DNA from: Microglena sp. YARC
Lineage: Eukaryota; Chlorophyta; Chlorophyceae; Chlamydomonadales; Chlamydomonadaceae
Length of the DNA stretch: 64,000 bases
Assembly (NCBI GenBank): GCA_022414725.1
Contig: CM039464.1
Span: forward strand, 7,655,889-7,719,888
Reading direction: 5' to 3'
Every line of letters begins with the position of its first letter. Position 1 is the first letter of the stretch. Positions 54,355-64,000 of the stretch are shown one piece after another. A program made the position numbers and the translations under genes. The notes beneath the pieces are model-generated. The model searched no databases and had not been told where the DNA came from. It saw only the letters and a program-made list of their open reading frames with translations.

Positions 54355-55152
54355 TTGACTATATGCGGGCACGGAATAAAGATTTGCTTTCCACCTTGTT
54401 CTGTCCTTCCTCCATAGTCCATCAAGTCGTCCATGCAGAGCTGATAGGGGGACTTCCTACCCTTGCGAAGAAGCGCATCTCGTTCACTGTCCCATGCGAC
54501 AATACCTATCTTGTGCACGCCTAATCGATCCTCTTCATTACCCACGTAGGTGAAGGTGACATATGGTGCCCAATACAATTTGGAGTCTGCATCACTTTCA
54601 TCTTTGGCGATCTTGGTAAATTCAAGGGGTCCATCAGGGTTGTGAGGTCCTTCATCCCAACCAATGGGTGGTGGTCGTGGTGGCCTCTCTCTTACCTCTT
54701 CACCTGTTACCGCATCAGCTACTGGTGTACGTTCCTCAGGTAAGTTTTCTGCTGCACGGACTTGTTTAGACTTGCTTGTGACACCACCACCTTTTGGAGG
54801 GGACATGCTACTGTTCGCAAAGCTCTCAACTGAATTGAAGGACAGAGTCCTAGGTTGCAACAGTCGGGGTTTCGCAGGCACTGCAGCTGGTTGTCGAGGT
54901 TGCGCAGGCACTGCAGCTGGTCGTCGAGGTTGAGTGCGCAGGCTGGGTAGCTACAGCACCAGAGCGTAAAGGTTTAGGTTGCACAGGTTGCGGCCTAGGT
55001 ATTTTCCCGGGAACAACCCTTGAATGGGCTGTTACGAAGTTGGAGAAAATGTCTCTCCGCGTTTGTTTACGACGTGAATCGGTTTGCGTAGGTTGGTTAG
55101 GAAGAAAGGGTCTCTTGGAAGAATTCACCTCGTTAGGGTCCTTCGGCGGCAT
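54355..55152 (-). CDS. Gene X, 5' coding region (exons 1-2 or one exon with a frame change)
   Basis: ATG at 55,152 reads MPPKDPNEVNSSKRPFLPNQ and a Pro/Arg/Thr-rich region to about 54,925. There a 30-bp tandem repeat (acctcgacgaccagctgcag type, two units) coincides with a shift of frame, consistent with a 4-base insertion (ctca) present in both arms. The second frame gives QPAAVPAKPRLLQPRTLSFN, then a better structured part: DSKLYWAPYVTFTYVGNEED, KIGIVAWDSERDALLRKGRK, SPYQLCMDDLMDYGGRTEQG, ending HIV-AA|gtaagt. Function unknown. The disordered N terminus may begin elsewhere, or X may be a pseudogene. Confidence 0.55.
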
Positions 55153-55459
55153 AATACCGACATAGCAAGCAAACTGATAGGACCTTGGACAGAGTCGAAC
55201 TATGGCCTCTAGTTATTCACGTACTGCAAAATACAGTCTTGTGTTCCCGAATTGATTCTTACAGTATTAGCCCTTGCAGTTTGCTAGGCCCGGTCAAGTC
55301 GCTGGTCCCGGTCTAGTCTGCTGGTCGCGGTACAGATCGACCCCGCCCGGTACAGTTGGCTGGTCCCGGGTTCCGCGATCACTCACCCGACGGCAGGCCC
55401 ACTGTCGATTCCTTCTTATCATCTTGGCAGGCTTAGTTTCTTTGAGGGGAAGGGGCAAA
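55153..55459. promoter_or_regulatory. Divergent intergenic region between X and Y, tandem motif
   Basis: Five units of 18-20 bp with consensus TCnAGTnGCTGGTCCCGG at 55,279-55,370. Such short tandem motifs in a bidirectional promoter could be binding sites; no factor is identified. No clear TATA box was identified. Confidence 0.5.
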
Positions 55460-58400
55460 ATGGACGCTACCCCTTCCCCAGGAATTGGATTGGGCATACA
55501 CCACTGGGTTGAGCCTATGTTGCCGGTACCTCGACGTCGACAACTAGATTTCGAGAATTGCAGTGGCAACGATGCGATCGAAACCGTGCCAGCCGAAGAG
55601 AGCGACACAGTTACCAACTCTGATACCGTGAATCAATTCGACAAGCTTATTACCTGTGAGTGCAAGAACACATGTCACTTGGTACTCCCACAGGATGTAA
55701 TTCGCGAACGACGAAATGAATTCGCCGAGCTCGAACCTGCCGAAAGGCAACGTCGATGCTACATCGAATTGAATGCACTGGCAAGCAAGCGGGATCGCAA
55801 GACAGGGACAAGGAATGTGTCGACAAGGTAGGTTGTAATTTGAAATTTGAAATTGTTACATCCGTGTAGAACCGTTACTCACAAAGGTAGGTTGTCAATA
55901 ATTTGATCTTGCGCCTGAAGCGCCTGATGCGCCTGATGCGCCTAAAGATTTTTGAAATGTATTATGACTCGAACTTAACGATTCTTTTGCTCGTTCAGGA
56001 TATTGGGCGTTGACGTTTGCAAGTCATTTTATCAGGCTGCATCCGTAATCGGTTCAAATGCATGGCTAGCGATAAGTGGTCAGATCAAAAACAACAGAGA
56101 GTAAGTTATCCCGAATTCTCATGTGGTTACAGTGCACTTTGCTTCCTCCTGATTATGCTCGGGACAACCCAATACATCAGGCAACCGTATAATGATCCAT
56201 TCTACCCTCCCGATCATGCTCGGGAGCATCCATAACAATAAGCGACCTAACCTCGTTCCATTGGACCCTGTCTAGGTTTGAACCTGCTGTGAAGGTGAGG
56301 AGGACGAGGAGTGCATCCGCAGTGTTGAGGGACAATTTCAACGCTGCGATGAAATCTCTCGTAGATGAGTTTGGGGAGTCAATGCCGCACCAGACTTCTT
56401 ATGCTCCAGGATCTAGAGGAAGGAAAAAATCGAAGGTCATGCGCCCTTTGATTTTTTTACATTGCGGCATATTTCCAAGCAAGCAAGCTGTCTTTAGGGA
56501 CATGAAGAAGAAGGGCATGGTTCCTCCCAGAACATTATACAGCAGTTTGCGTAAACTATGGCATGCTCATTGGTGGAACGTGAAGATAAAGACTTGGCAG
56601 CCTGTCGCCAAGTGCGACGACTGCGTCAAGTACCGAGCCAGACTCCTGACCACTACGTTTCAGCCAGCAGTTGATGAACTTCGTCAGAGTCAGGCTGTGC
56701 ACCGTAATCAGATTTCCATTGGTCGGCGTAGGTATGACATCCGTGAAAAACTGTATGAACAGTATCCGAAGCTCTTCTTGCACGCATCCGCTGATGCAAT
56801 GGACAACAAGAAGACTAATCTTCCTCAGTCACGCCACTTCTCACATACAAAGAAGACCGCAGGAGGTGAACTTCTAAAGACACGCATCATGGGTGAGTAC
56901 AAATACAGCGCATGTAGGACATGTCCTCCCGATCATAATCGGGAGCATACACAGTATTTAAACTTGAAATGATTAATTAACAAAATAATGCTAATATTCT
57001 GACTTCATGTTTCCTTCTATGTTAACTCAGGATTATTCTCCCAGGGAAGAGGCTTCATTGGTTATTGGGCTTTGCCATTCTACTCGCAGTCCATCAATCT
57101 GGCTATATCATGCTTCCAACATTTCTTCAACCGGGTCCTTGAAGAAGAGAGGCAGCTTCCACCGTATTGCTTCTTGCAAATGGACAACGCGGCAAAGGAC
57201 AACAAGAACGCTTTCATGTTCGCATACTTGTCCTTGTTGGTTGAGATGAACTGGTTTGAGGAAGTGTACGTCCATTTCCTCCCTCCCGGACACACACATA
57301 GCAATCTTGACAAAAAGTACTATGTGATCTCGCAAGGGTTAAAGAACATGGAAGTGTACACCCTGGACCATCTGATGGGCATTGTTGGTAACTTATTCAA
57401 GAGAATGGGCCCTTACACAAGGCAAGACGTCGTGACCTCTATAGGGGACTTCTCCGCTGTCCTCCTAGACAACGTTTACAAGTTGTTCGGTCATGGCACT
57501 AGCACCGTCAAAGGAGTTAATCGCCGTTTACACGCATTCAAGATAACGAAAGGTCCCAACGGGAGAGTCGGTAAGAATACTTGATATACTGATATTTACA
57601 AATTAAATGCTATTAAATGCTAAATTAAGTGCGTGTATGTACTGTCTGCACAATGCTCCCGATTATGCTCGGGAGGAATATGGGTGTGCCATGTCCTCAT
57701 TGATTTACATGTACAGTCTTCAATAGAAATTAAATGATACAAAGGAAGTAGTACCTAGGACCTAGGATGTATTATCCAAGGGATGCTCCCGAGTATAGTC
57801 GTGAGGAATATGGGTGTCCTAAATGATTCACTAATATACAATACATGTTTGCACACCAACAATTGCAGGGGTCTATTACAAGGAGTATGACGAGTCAGGA
57901 TCTTGGAGAGGACAGTGGGACAATGACGCTGAACCTATTTACGTCCTCCAAGGCTTCCCACTGGTGGACACAAGTACAGTATTTAAGGAAGCCCCCAAGA
58001 TCAAGATTGAAGAGCTCGAGAATATCGAGGCAAACTGGGCGGCTGTCTGGAAGACTATTCATAACGAGAAGCCCGGAGGCGACGTCCTTGCAGGCCACGT
58101 GGCCGATGGTCCTGTACAAACCGCCGGTGACGACCGTGCAGGACCCGTAGCTGATGTCCGTGTACGACACGCAGCGGAGCACCTTCTAGAACCAGAAGCC
58201 GATGACCAGCAGCCGATGGATGAACCAGCAGCCGATGGCCCATCCCATGCCCAGTCCTTCAAACATATTGCCGAGAAGCTTCGTGAAACTTGGGAAGCCA
58301 GCAATAAGTGGTGGACTGATTTCTTCAACGTTGAGAAGAGTTATTGGAGCACTCAACCAGATGATGCTGTGACTGGGGAGAACCCGAAAGACCAACATTT

Positions 58401-59253
58401 TGTCGACTTCCCATCGGAGTTGTCAGCAACCAGTCGTGTTCTGACACAGTCTGAGAAATCAATGGCCAAGCGCTTGATAGCAGCATTGGATGACTTGTCC
58501 ATGGATGTGTCAGACATTTTACCTGCAAGTAACGAGATTGCCAAGACTATGAAGGTCGCACACACTTTGGAGACTAATATGGAAAGGCCAGAGGAGGAGG
58601 ATGTGTTGTACTTATATTCTTCACAAGGGACGAAGCCGGATAGAAGAATAGCCTACGAGCCCACTACTGATTTGGTTGTTGGTCATGTCGCTGTGGTCAA
58701 GGTACAAATGGATGACTCTAGCGGATTGACAGGATGGGACGTGGTGGAGGTCAAATCACTACCAGTGAATGGAGAAGTGGAATGTGTGTATTTAAAGCCC
58801 TTGTACTCTGGGGCTCAGAAGTTGGTGTACACTGAAACACAATACCCAACTTGGCCAGAAGATTGGATGGACCACAAGCTTGTGCCTATTACCGTGGGGG
58901 TTAGGAGAAAAGCAACATGGACGGGCGATATTCCCATTGACGCATTTCAATTTAGCTGCGAACCCACCAAGGGTATGAAGATCCAGAGAAAGTACCACAC
59001 AAGCATGCTCCTAGCTTGTCAATCCATTGAGAAGGACACCAGGGCAGAGGCTGTGCAATCGGATGGAGACAATGCAGACATTACTGAGGAGGAGGAGATG
59101 GAGGAGGAGGAAGATGGGGATGGGGACATGGAGGAGGAGAAGGAGGAGGAAGAGGAGGACGAGGAGGGGGGGGGAGGAGGAGGAGTAAGATGTTTGACAC
59201 ATAGCCGTTTTTTACTAATGAATTATACTTACGATTTTTATTGTAAGATGTAA
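55460..59253 (+). CDS. Gene Y, five-exon gene for a DUF7869-like protein (1,003 aa)
   Basis: Exons: 55,460-55,827, 55,999-56,100, 56,276-56,892, 57,031-57,570, 57,869-59,253. All introns are GT-AG and every split codon joins in frame (AG|G, GA|G, G|GA, G|GG); total 3,012 bp. N-terminal part has CECKNTC and ERRNEFAELEPAERQRRCYI, matching the Cys-containing start of the family, then GVDVCKSFYQAASVIGSNAW. Exon 3 has VRRTRSASAVLRDNFNAAMK and a CDDCVKYRA motif. Exon 4 holds the family core: LQMDNAAKDNKNAFMFAYLS, LPPGHTHSNLDKKYYVISQG, which suggests an RNase H-like fold with acidic residues in QMDN and NLDKK. Exon 5 ends in an acidic Glu/Asp tail. Such proteins are common in algae and some animals; many look transposon-related. 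The family name is from memory. Confidence 0.75.
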
Positions 59254-59470
59254 AAGCTGAATTCTGCCTGCCGACTTATAACCATCCGCTTTCCCTTTAT
59301 TTCTTACAATTATAATTGTAAGACACGAATTGATGTTAACACCTTTTGTTACAAAATATGGCATTTCAACGTTGTAACATTCGCAATCTGTACGTTTCTC
59401 CGTCTTTCAAGCTCATTTCGAGCATATTTTGTCAAAATTGACTAGAATCTTACGATTTTATCGTAAGATT
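59225..59470. repeat. Three hairpins with CTTAC...GTAAG arms, 3' of gene Y
   Basis: Copies at about 59,230-59,250 (imperfect), 59,302-59,323 (arms TCTTACAATTA, perfect palindrome) and 59,447-59,469 (arms AATCTTACGAT). Same set as 15,890-16,140. Confidence 0.75.
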
Positions 59471-59652
59471 GCATGTGGAAAGCATCAAAAGACCCCCCAA
59501 AAGTGATTGTAAGATTGGAAATCCGTTGGGAAGCAGGAACGCCCATTAGATGCACTGACAACCTACACAGGCTTAGCATAGACGGATCGGTTACGAGAAT
59601 TAGCGGAACCGATGTAAGGGAATTTGTGTAGGAGATAGGACGAGAGCATTGG

Positions 59653-59970
59653 TCAAATTTCAAAAACAATCTGACGCACTACCCCGCGCTTGTCCATGCG
59701 GAAGGCGGCAGAGGGCGTTGCGCAGTAATCTGAAAAGAAAGCTGGGAAGAAAGGAGGTAACAAAGCAGGACGCCAAAAATATAAAGTAGTAACGAATACA
59801 TGCGTTGGGCGAGGGAGGGAAGAATATCATGTAGGAGTACGAGAGGTAGAATGAAGGTTGGCGTGGCTTACCTTGGCCATATTGCAAAGGCTCTAATCGT
59901 ACGGCCATTTCGCCATGCCGCGTCCAATCCGCCTTGGCTAACGTACGTGAAAGGCTGGTGAAAGGACACC
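59653..59970 (-). CDS. Gene Z, two predicted 3' exons, inverted copy
   Basis: Exons 59,872-59,970 and 59,653-59,729 (TGA at 59,655-59,653), identical in splice signals to 15,396-15,713. Gene Z converges on gene Y; about 400 bp separate their ends. Confidence 0.45.
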
Positions 59971-60736
59971 CTGCGAAAACATCTATCAAAATTAGTAAGA
60001 GTACTGACAGGTCATCGCAAGTCACAATAATATTTCAGTGTGACTTAGGCTTTCATCACAGTGATTAAAATCGTCCTGGTTTCGCCCTACAACAGCGCCA
60101 TTTTCGACGCATGCAGCGAAAGCACATCGGTGACTTCGAGTGACCTTTTCCCGAATGAAAGCTATTCGCCAACAAGAAGTTCGCGCTAGTACTTCGTTGC
60201 CTAACTGTTCACCCTATCTCGGAATCGCTGGCAGAGCTTCGCAGGTTCGCAAGAATGACCCCTCGAAAAGGTTGCCAACAGACCCTCGAGCGACAGAAAG
60301 CTGCATACCCCTTCGCGTATTACAACTCAGTTGTTAACGTGCGATCGAGGAGTTATTGGTCACGCTTCGGTCTACGATAAGTTCTGGGTGTCTGTCGGGA
60401 TCGCTGGTTTGCGGTGAGCCGAGACATTTCGTCCATTGTACGCCTACATTTATCTGTAGTTCCGCTGCAAATCGTGTCTTTCGCCTACATTTAGCGAAAT
60501 TGTCACTTCCCCGTGTGTGGGTTTTACAGCATAGTGCGACCTATATCAGTCGATCAATGTTGAGTGTAATTTGTGGCCCGCTGGCCTAACTAAATTGATT
60601 GCAGTTGACCTAGGAGCCCAGCTACAGGGATTTTTTTCGTTTTTGAAGCCCCCCCTTCCATAGCTGTTCTGGTTCCGGAGCCATCTGGCCAGTCTCCGTT
60701 TGTAGCTATTCATAGCTATTTTCAAATTGGCGTCTT

Positions 60737-61048
60737 TTAACATTCTAACTTAAAATTTAACTTTTCAAGCCTGGCTTGGTTAGCAGCTTCGTGCTCCTCC
60801 TCAGGCACGGTAGCTCGTTCCTGAATCCTTGCGAGATTACCAGCATGACGTAACTCCTCGGATCGGGCAGCGCGGGCATCACGTCGACGCTTGTTGGCTA
60901 TTTCCCTGTCTTTCTTGCTCTGGCAAGCTCGCTTTGAGCGCTGGCGGTGTTGCGGGCCCTCCTGCCCAGTAGGACCGTTGCCATGCATCATGGTCGCATT
61001 ATCCGTGAAGAACTGGAAGCTATTATTCCGAGCGCCATGCCAAGCCAT
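60737..61048 (-). CDS. Small basic ORF, inverted copy
   Basis: Same 103-codon frame as 14,319-14,630. Between it and gene Z (59,971-60,736) no coding signal is recognised. Confidence 0.4.
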   Translation of the reverse strand: MAWHGARNNSFQFFTDNATMMHGNGPTGQEGPQHRQRSKRACQSKKDREIANKRRRDARAARSEELRHAGNLARIQERATVPEEEHEAANQARLEKLNFKLEC

Positions 61049-61126
61049 ATGAGGGTCAGCTGGTGACCTCCAAGGAGAGGATCTTCTGATTCTAAATGTC
61101 TTGCCGTCATAGTCTGGGAGGCAGTT

Positions 61127-62352
61127 GTGGACATGCTATGAGCGCGCGCGCTTAGCTAAGCGCATTTGCAGTTTTGGTATTTGAAAATTCTGCTAGGCGG
61201 GGAGTTGAGAATTGGGTGAACGAAAAGCCGGATGCAAGTCGGTTACACTACGCACGCCCATGGCACGTGGGCGCGCGATGATGACACCACCACGACCACG
61301 ACCACAACCATGATTTATTTATATATATAGATATGTAGACTGGACAGTAAAATAGACAGTTGCTGTAGAGGGAGCTATCATGATGAGTATGATACGGAGG
61401 AGCCAATTGTTGTAGGCCTGCTAGGGTAGATAGGAGCTACAAGAGAGCTGCAGGTGTTAAGGTCCTGCTAAAAGCTGCAAGAGCTGCAAGGGAGCTGTCA
61501 GGTAGCAGCAGGTCAAATAGGCGCTGCTAGGAAGCTGCATGGAAGCTGCAAGGAAGCTGCCAGGTAGCTGCAGATCAACTAGGCGCTACTAGGAAGCTGT
61601 AGGACAAGGACGGGAGATTATCATTCTCATAACCCCCCTCTGGTTTGACAATCTATTCGGACATTTCCCCCCTAAATTGTCAAAATCTCAATGCAGAAAC
61701 CGTTGAGACCGAACTGAATGAATGTACGACGGTATGTCATTACATGTGCACACATGTAAATGTAATAGGTACAGTAATGGATTTTATCAAATGCAGACAT
61801 GGCCTTCAGCAAGTGATAATCTAGGAGGGTATCGCTCGTAGATCTATTCAATGCGTTCAGCAATGGACCATGCCATATGCACATTAAATCAGGTTAGGAG
61901 GGTATCGCTCCTTAATGATTTAGGATCTATGCATTGGAAATGGATTAGTATATTTGTTTGCTTAGACGGCTGTGCTGCATTGGTAATGCAATATAATCAT
62001 ACAGATCTGCATAGATAGAGCCGCCGGCACATCAATCAATGCACACAAATCATTAAATCAAAGCATGTCAGTGCACACACAAATCTGCACATTATGTACA
62101 TGAATCGATCAATCAGTGCATATCAAATACACATACAAATCAGTAGTTCTGCACATCATACATATCTATCTGTACATCAGATATGCACATCAGGTCAGCA
62201 CATCAGATCTTCACATCAGGTCTCCTCATCATGCAGATCAGCACATCCGATTTGCACATCAGATCTGCACATTAGGTATGCTCATCATGCAGATCAGCAC
62301 ATCATACAGATCAGTACATCAGATGTGCTCATCATGCAGATCAGCACATCAT
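61127..62352. repeat. Non-coding with GCAGCT repeats and minisatellite, inverted copy
   Basis: Counterpart of 13,014-14,240: GGAAGCTGC units at about 61,440-61,600, gagggtatcgctc twice, and the gatctgcacatca minisatellite at 62,020-62,352, where a B element is inserted (atcat at 62,348-62,352). Confidence 0.75.
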
Positions 62353-64000
62353 TATCAGCTTTGTAATCACTCCGGTAGAGTGGACAGTAGATTAAAGCAG
62401 CGGAACAGACGCACCAATCTATACCAAAGACAAGGATCACGTTACAAGCAAGGACGGACACTAAAGGACACCAGCGGTGGGCGAAGTGGATGCCTGTAAC
62501 CTGAATAGACCCTAAGCCAGGATCTTGTCAACCTGACACCGTGCAATACTGGACGTGTCAGGGAGAGACCGGTAAGACCGGAGAGACAGGCAGCCAATAG
62601 GAAGCTGACACTGAGTCACTAAAGGATGACTCAGTTCTACGGGAAGCTGTCACTATGGGAAGCTGTCAGGGCCGATAGTTCTAAGGGAGTACATAAGTAG
62701 ACACCAAGTCATAAAACGCGTGAGAGCACCGCTATACATGCTGATACTCCACCTATGACACAGGTGACATACAATACTACTACTCCACCTATGGCACTGG
62801 GGACATAGAACTATATGGAACAAACGAAAAAAAAAATCAAAGAACTCCGAAAAAATCGAGAGAAACTCCGAATGAAGCCCAAAGGGCGTAAGGGAAGGTA
62901 TGAAGCAAGGCAAAGAACCAAAATTTGCCAAGAGGAGAAACTAAATATCAAAGTCGGGTAACAACGGTATAGAAAACCCGATCCGGGAATAGGAACCTAA
63001 TGCCAAGCAATGATGACAAAAGAAACTCTAAATGTACCAAAGAAACACAAAATGTAACAAAAAATTCCAGAATACAAGAACAAAAAAAAAAAAAATGGTT
63101 CTAAGGAGAAGCAGTCATTCCAAACATGCGGATGAACCGCCAGAACACAGCAGGATCAAGGGGCTTGGTGAAGGGGTCAGCACAGTTGTCCTTAGTGTTA
63201 ACATAGGCAACATCTAATTGGCCATCCTCCACCAGCTCCTGGATATAGTGATGGATGACATCAATGTGCTTGTTGCGAGGGAGCAGCTGACAGTCATTGG
63301 CCCAGCTGAAGGACCCCAAGTTGTCACCCTGAATGGTGACCAGTGCACAAGGCAGGCCTAGATCAATTCTCAACTTCTTCAACCATTGCACCTCCCTGGC
63401 AGTCTGAGACAGGGCCTGATACTCAGCCTCACTGGAGCTAACAGCAACAGTGGGTTGCCTCTTGCTCATCCAGTTCACAAGGCAGCCTCCAGCAAGCACA
63501 GCATAGCCAGTCTGAGATCTCCTGTCAGACCCATCATCAGCAAAGGATGAGTCACTAAAGACAGTAAAAGAGAAACCAGGGCTGTGAGTGTAAGTGAGGC
63601 CCAGGTGGGAATGCTCTCTCAAATACAAAAGCAAGCGCTTGGCTGCTGCCCACAGGGGTGCAGTGGGTTGAGCAGAAAACCTGGACAGGTAGCTCACAGC
63701 AAAAGAAATATCAGGCCTGGTGCAGGTAGCAAGGTACAGCAAAGCCCCCACAAGAGAGAGGTACTGGCCATTAGAGGCCAGGGGCTCTCCAGGAGGGTCA
63801 GTGACAGTACACTTGGCCATGGGAACAGAAAACTTGGGCTTAGTAGCAGCAGTAAGACCATACTGCTCCACGAGCTCAACAATGTAGGAATGTTGGGAGA
63901 GGCTGATCTGAACACACCTGCCGTCAGAGTCAAGTGTAAGAGCCATGTCCAATGAGAGGAACTGGACAGGTACACCCATCTCCTTGAATTCCCACCCAGC
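62353..64000 (-). mobile_element. Copia element B, 3' part, continues beyond the window
   Basis: 3' LTR at 62,353-62,746 (394 bp), with AGGTGGAG (minus strand) next to it. pol end at 63,101-63,979 is open in one frame (RT from MGVPVQFLSLDMALTLDSDG to RNase H VFSDSSFADD, SSSEAEYQAL and PFTKPLDP), unlike the frame-broken left counterpart 11,390-12,250. Same target site as B1. Confidence 0.9.

Overview
The window is a repeat-rich stretch of a eukaryotic nuclear genome, most likely from the green lineage. The reasons are spliceosomal introns with GT-AG borders, Ty1/copia retrotransposons, fragments of a plant-type protein made of thioredoxin-fold GST_N domains (the family of Arabidopsis At5g03880/At4g10000, recognised from memory), and short CCCTAAA runs of the plant telomere type. 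A streptophyte alga is plausible, but the sequence alone does not prove it. I see no tRNA, rRNA or CRISPR.

Layout. (1) 1-6,705 is a GST-like locus whose exons are copied many times between simple repeats. A roughly 2.1-kb retroelement remnant (RNase H-like piece, Cys-rich finger, tyrosine recombinase; DIRS-like) is inserted at about 3,012-5,168. (2) 7,792-13,013 is copia element B1 on +, with 394/395-bp LTRs starting TATCAGC and ending GCTGATA, TSD atgat. (3) 13,014-21,961 is block D. It holds a minisatellite, a small basic ORF, exons of gene Z, gene Y (five exons, DUF7869-like), a divergent promoter and gene X. (4) 21,962-26,435 is copia element C on -, cut by a gap of exactly 1,000 N. (5) 27,436-40,831 holds two tandem B elements on - (B3, B2) that share one LTR. 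(6) 40,832-46,222 is an inverted copy of the DIRS-like remnant and GST array. (7) 46,222-47,034 holds the 3' exons of gene X. (8) 47,035-53,441 is a complete C element on +, with 206-bp LTRs and TSD gatcc, sitting inside a coding exon of gene X. (9) 53,442-62,352 is block D inverted. (10) 62,353-64,000 is the 3' part of another B element on -.

Much of the left side is therefore an inverted copy of the right side: 11,367-26,435 pairs with 49,019-64,000, and about 183-4,884 pairs with 40,832-46,222. The left copies and B3 carry many one-base indels and the right copies are mostly open. This could be a real inverted duplication or an assembly artefact with unpolished long-read sequence near the gap. 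The right arm is the better one to annotate.

Points of most interest: the multiplied GST exons that keep splice signals; Gag and Pol lying in one frame separated by a single stop codon in both copia families (UAG in B, UGA in C); a small palindrome (TCCCGAT...ATCGGGA) present in most introns of genes X and Y and as a 79-bp tandem array in one of them; a retrotransposon splitting an exon of gene X in frame; and a readable order of nested insertions.
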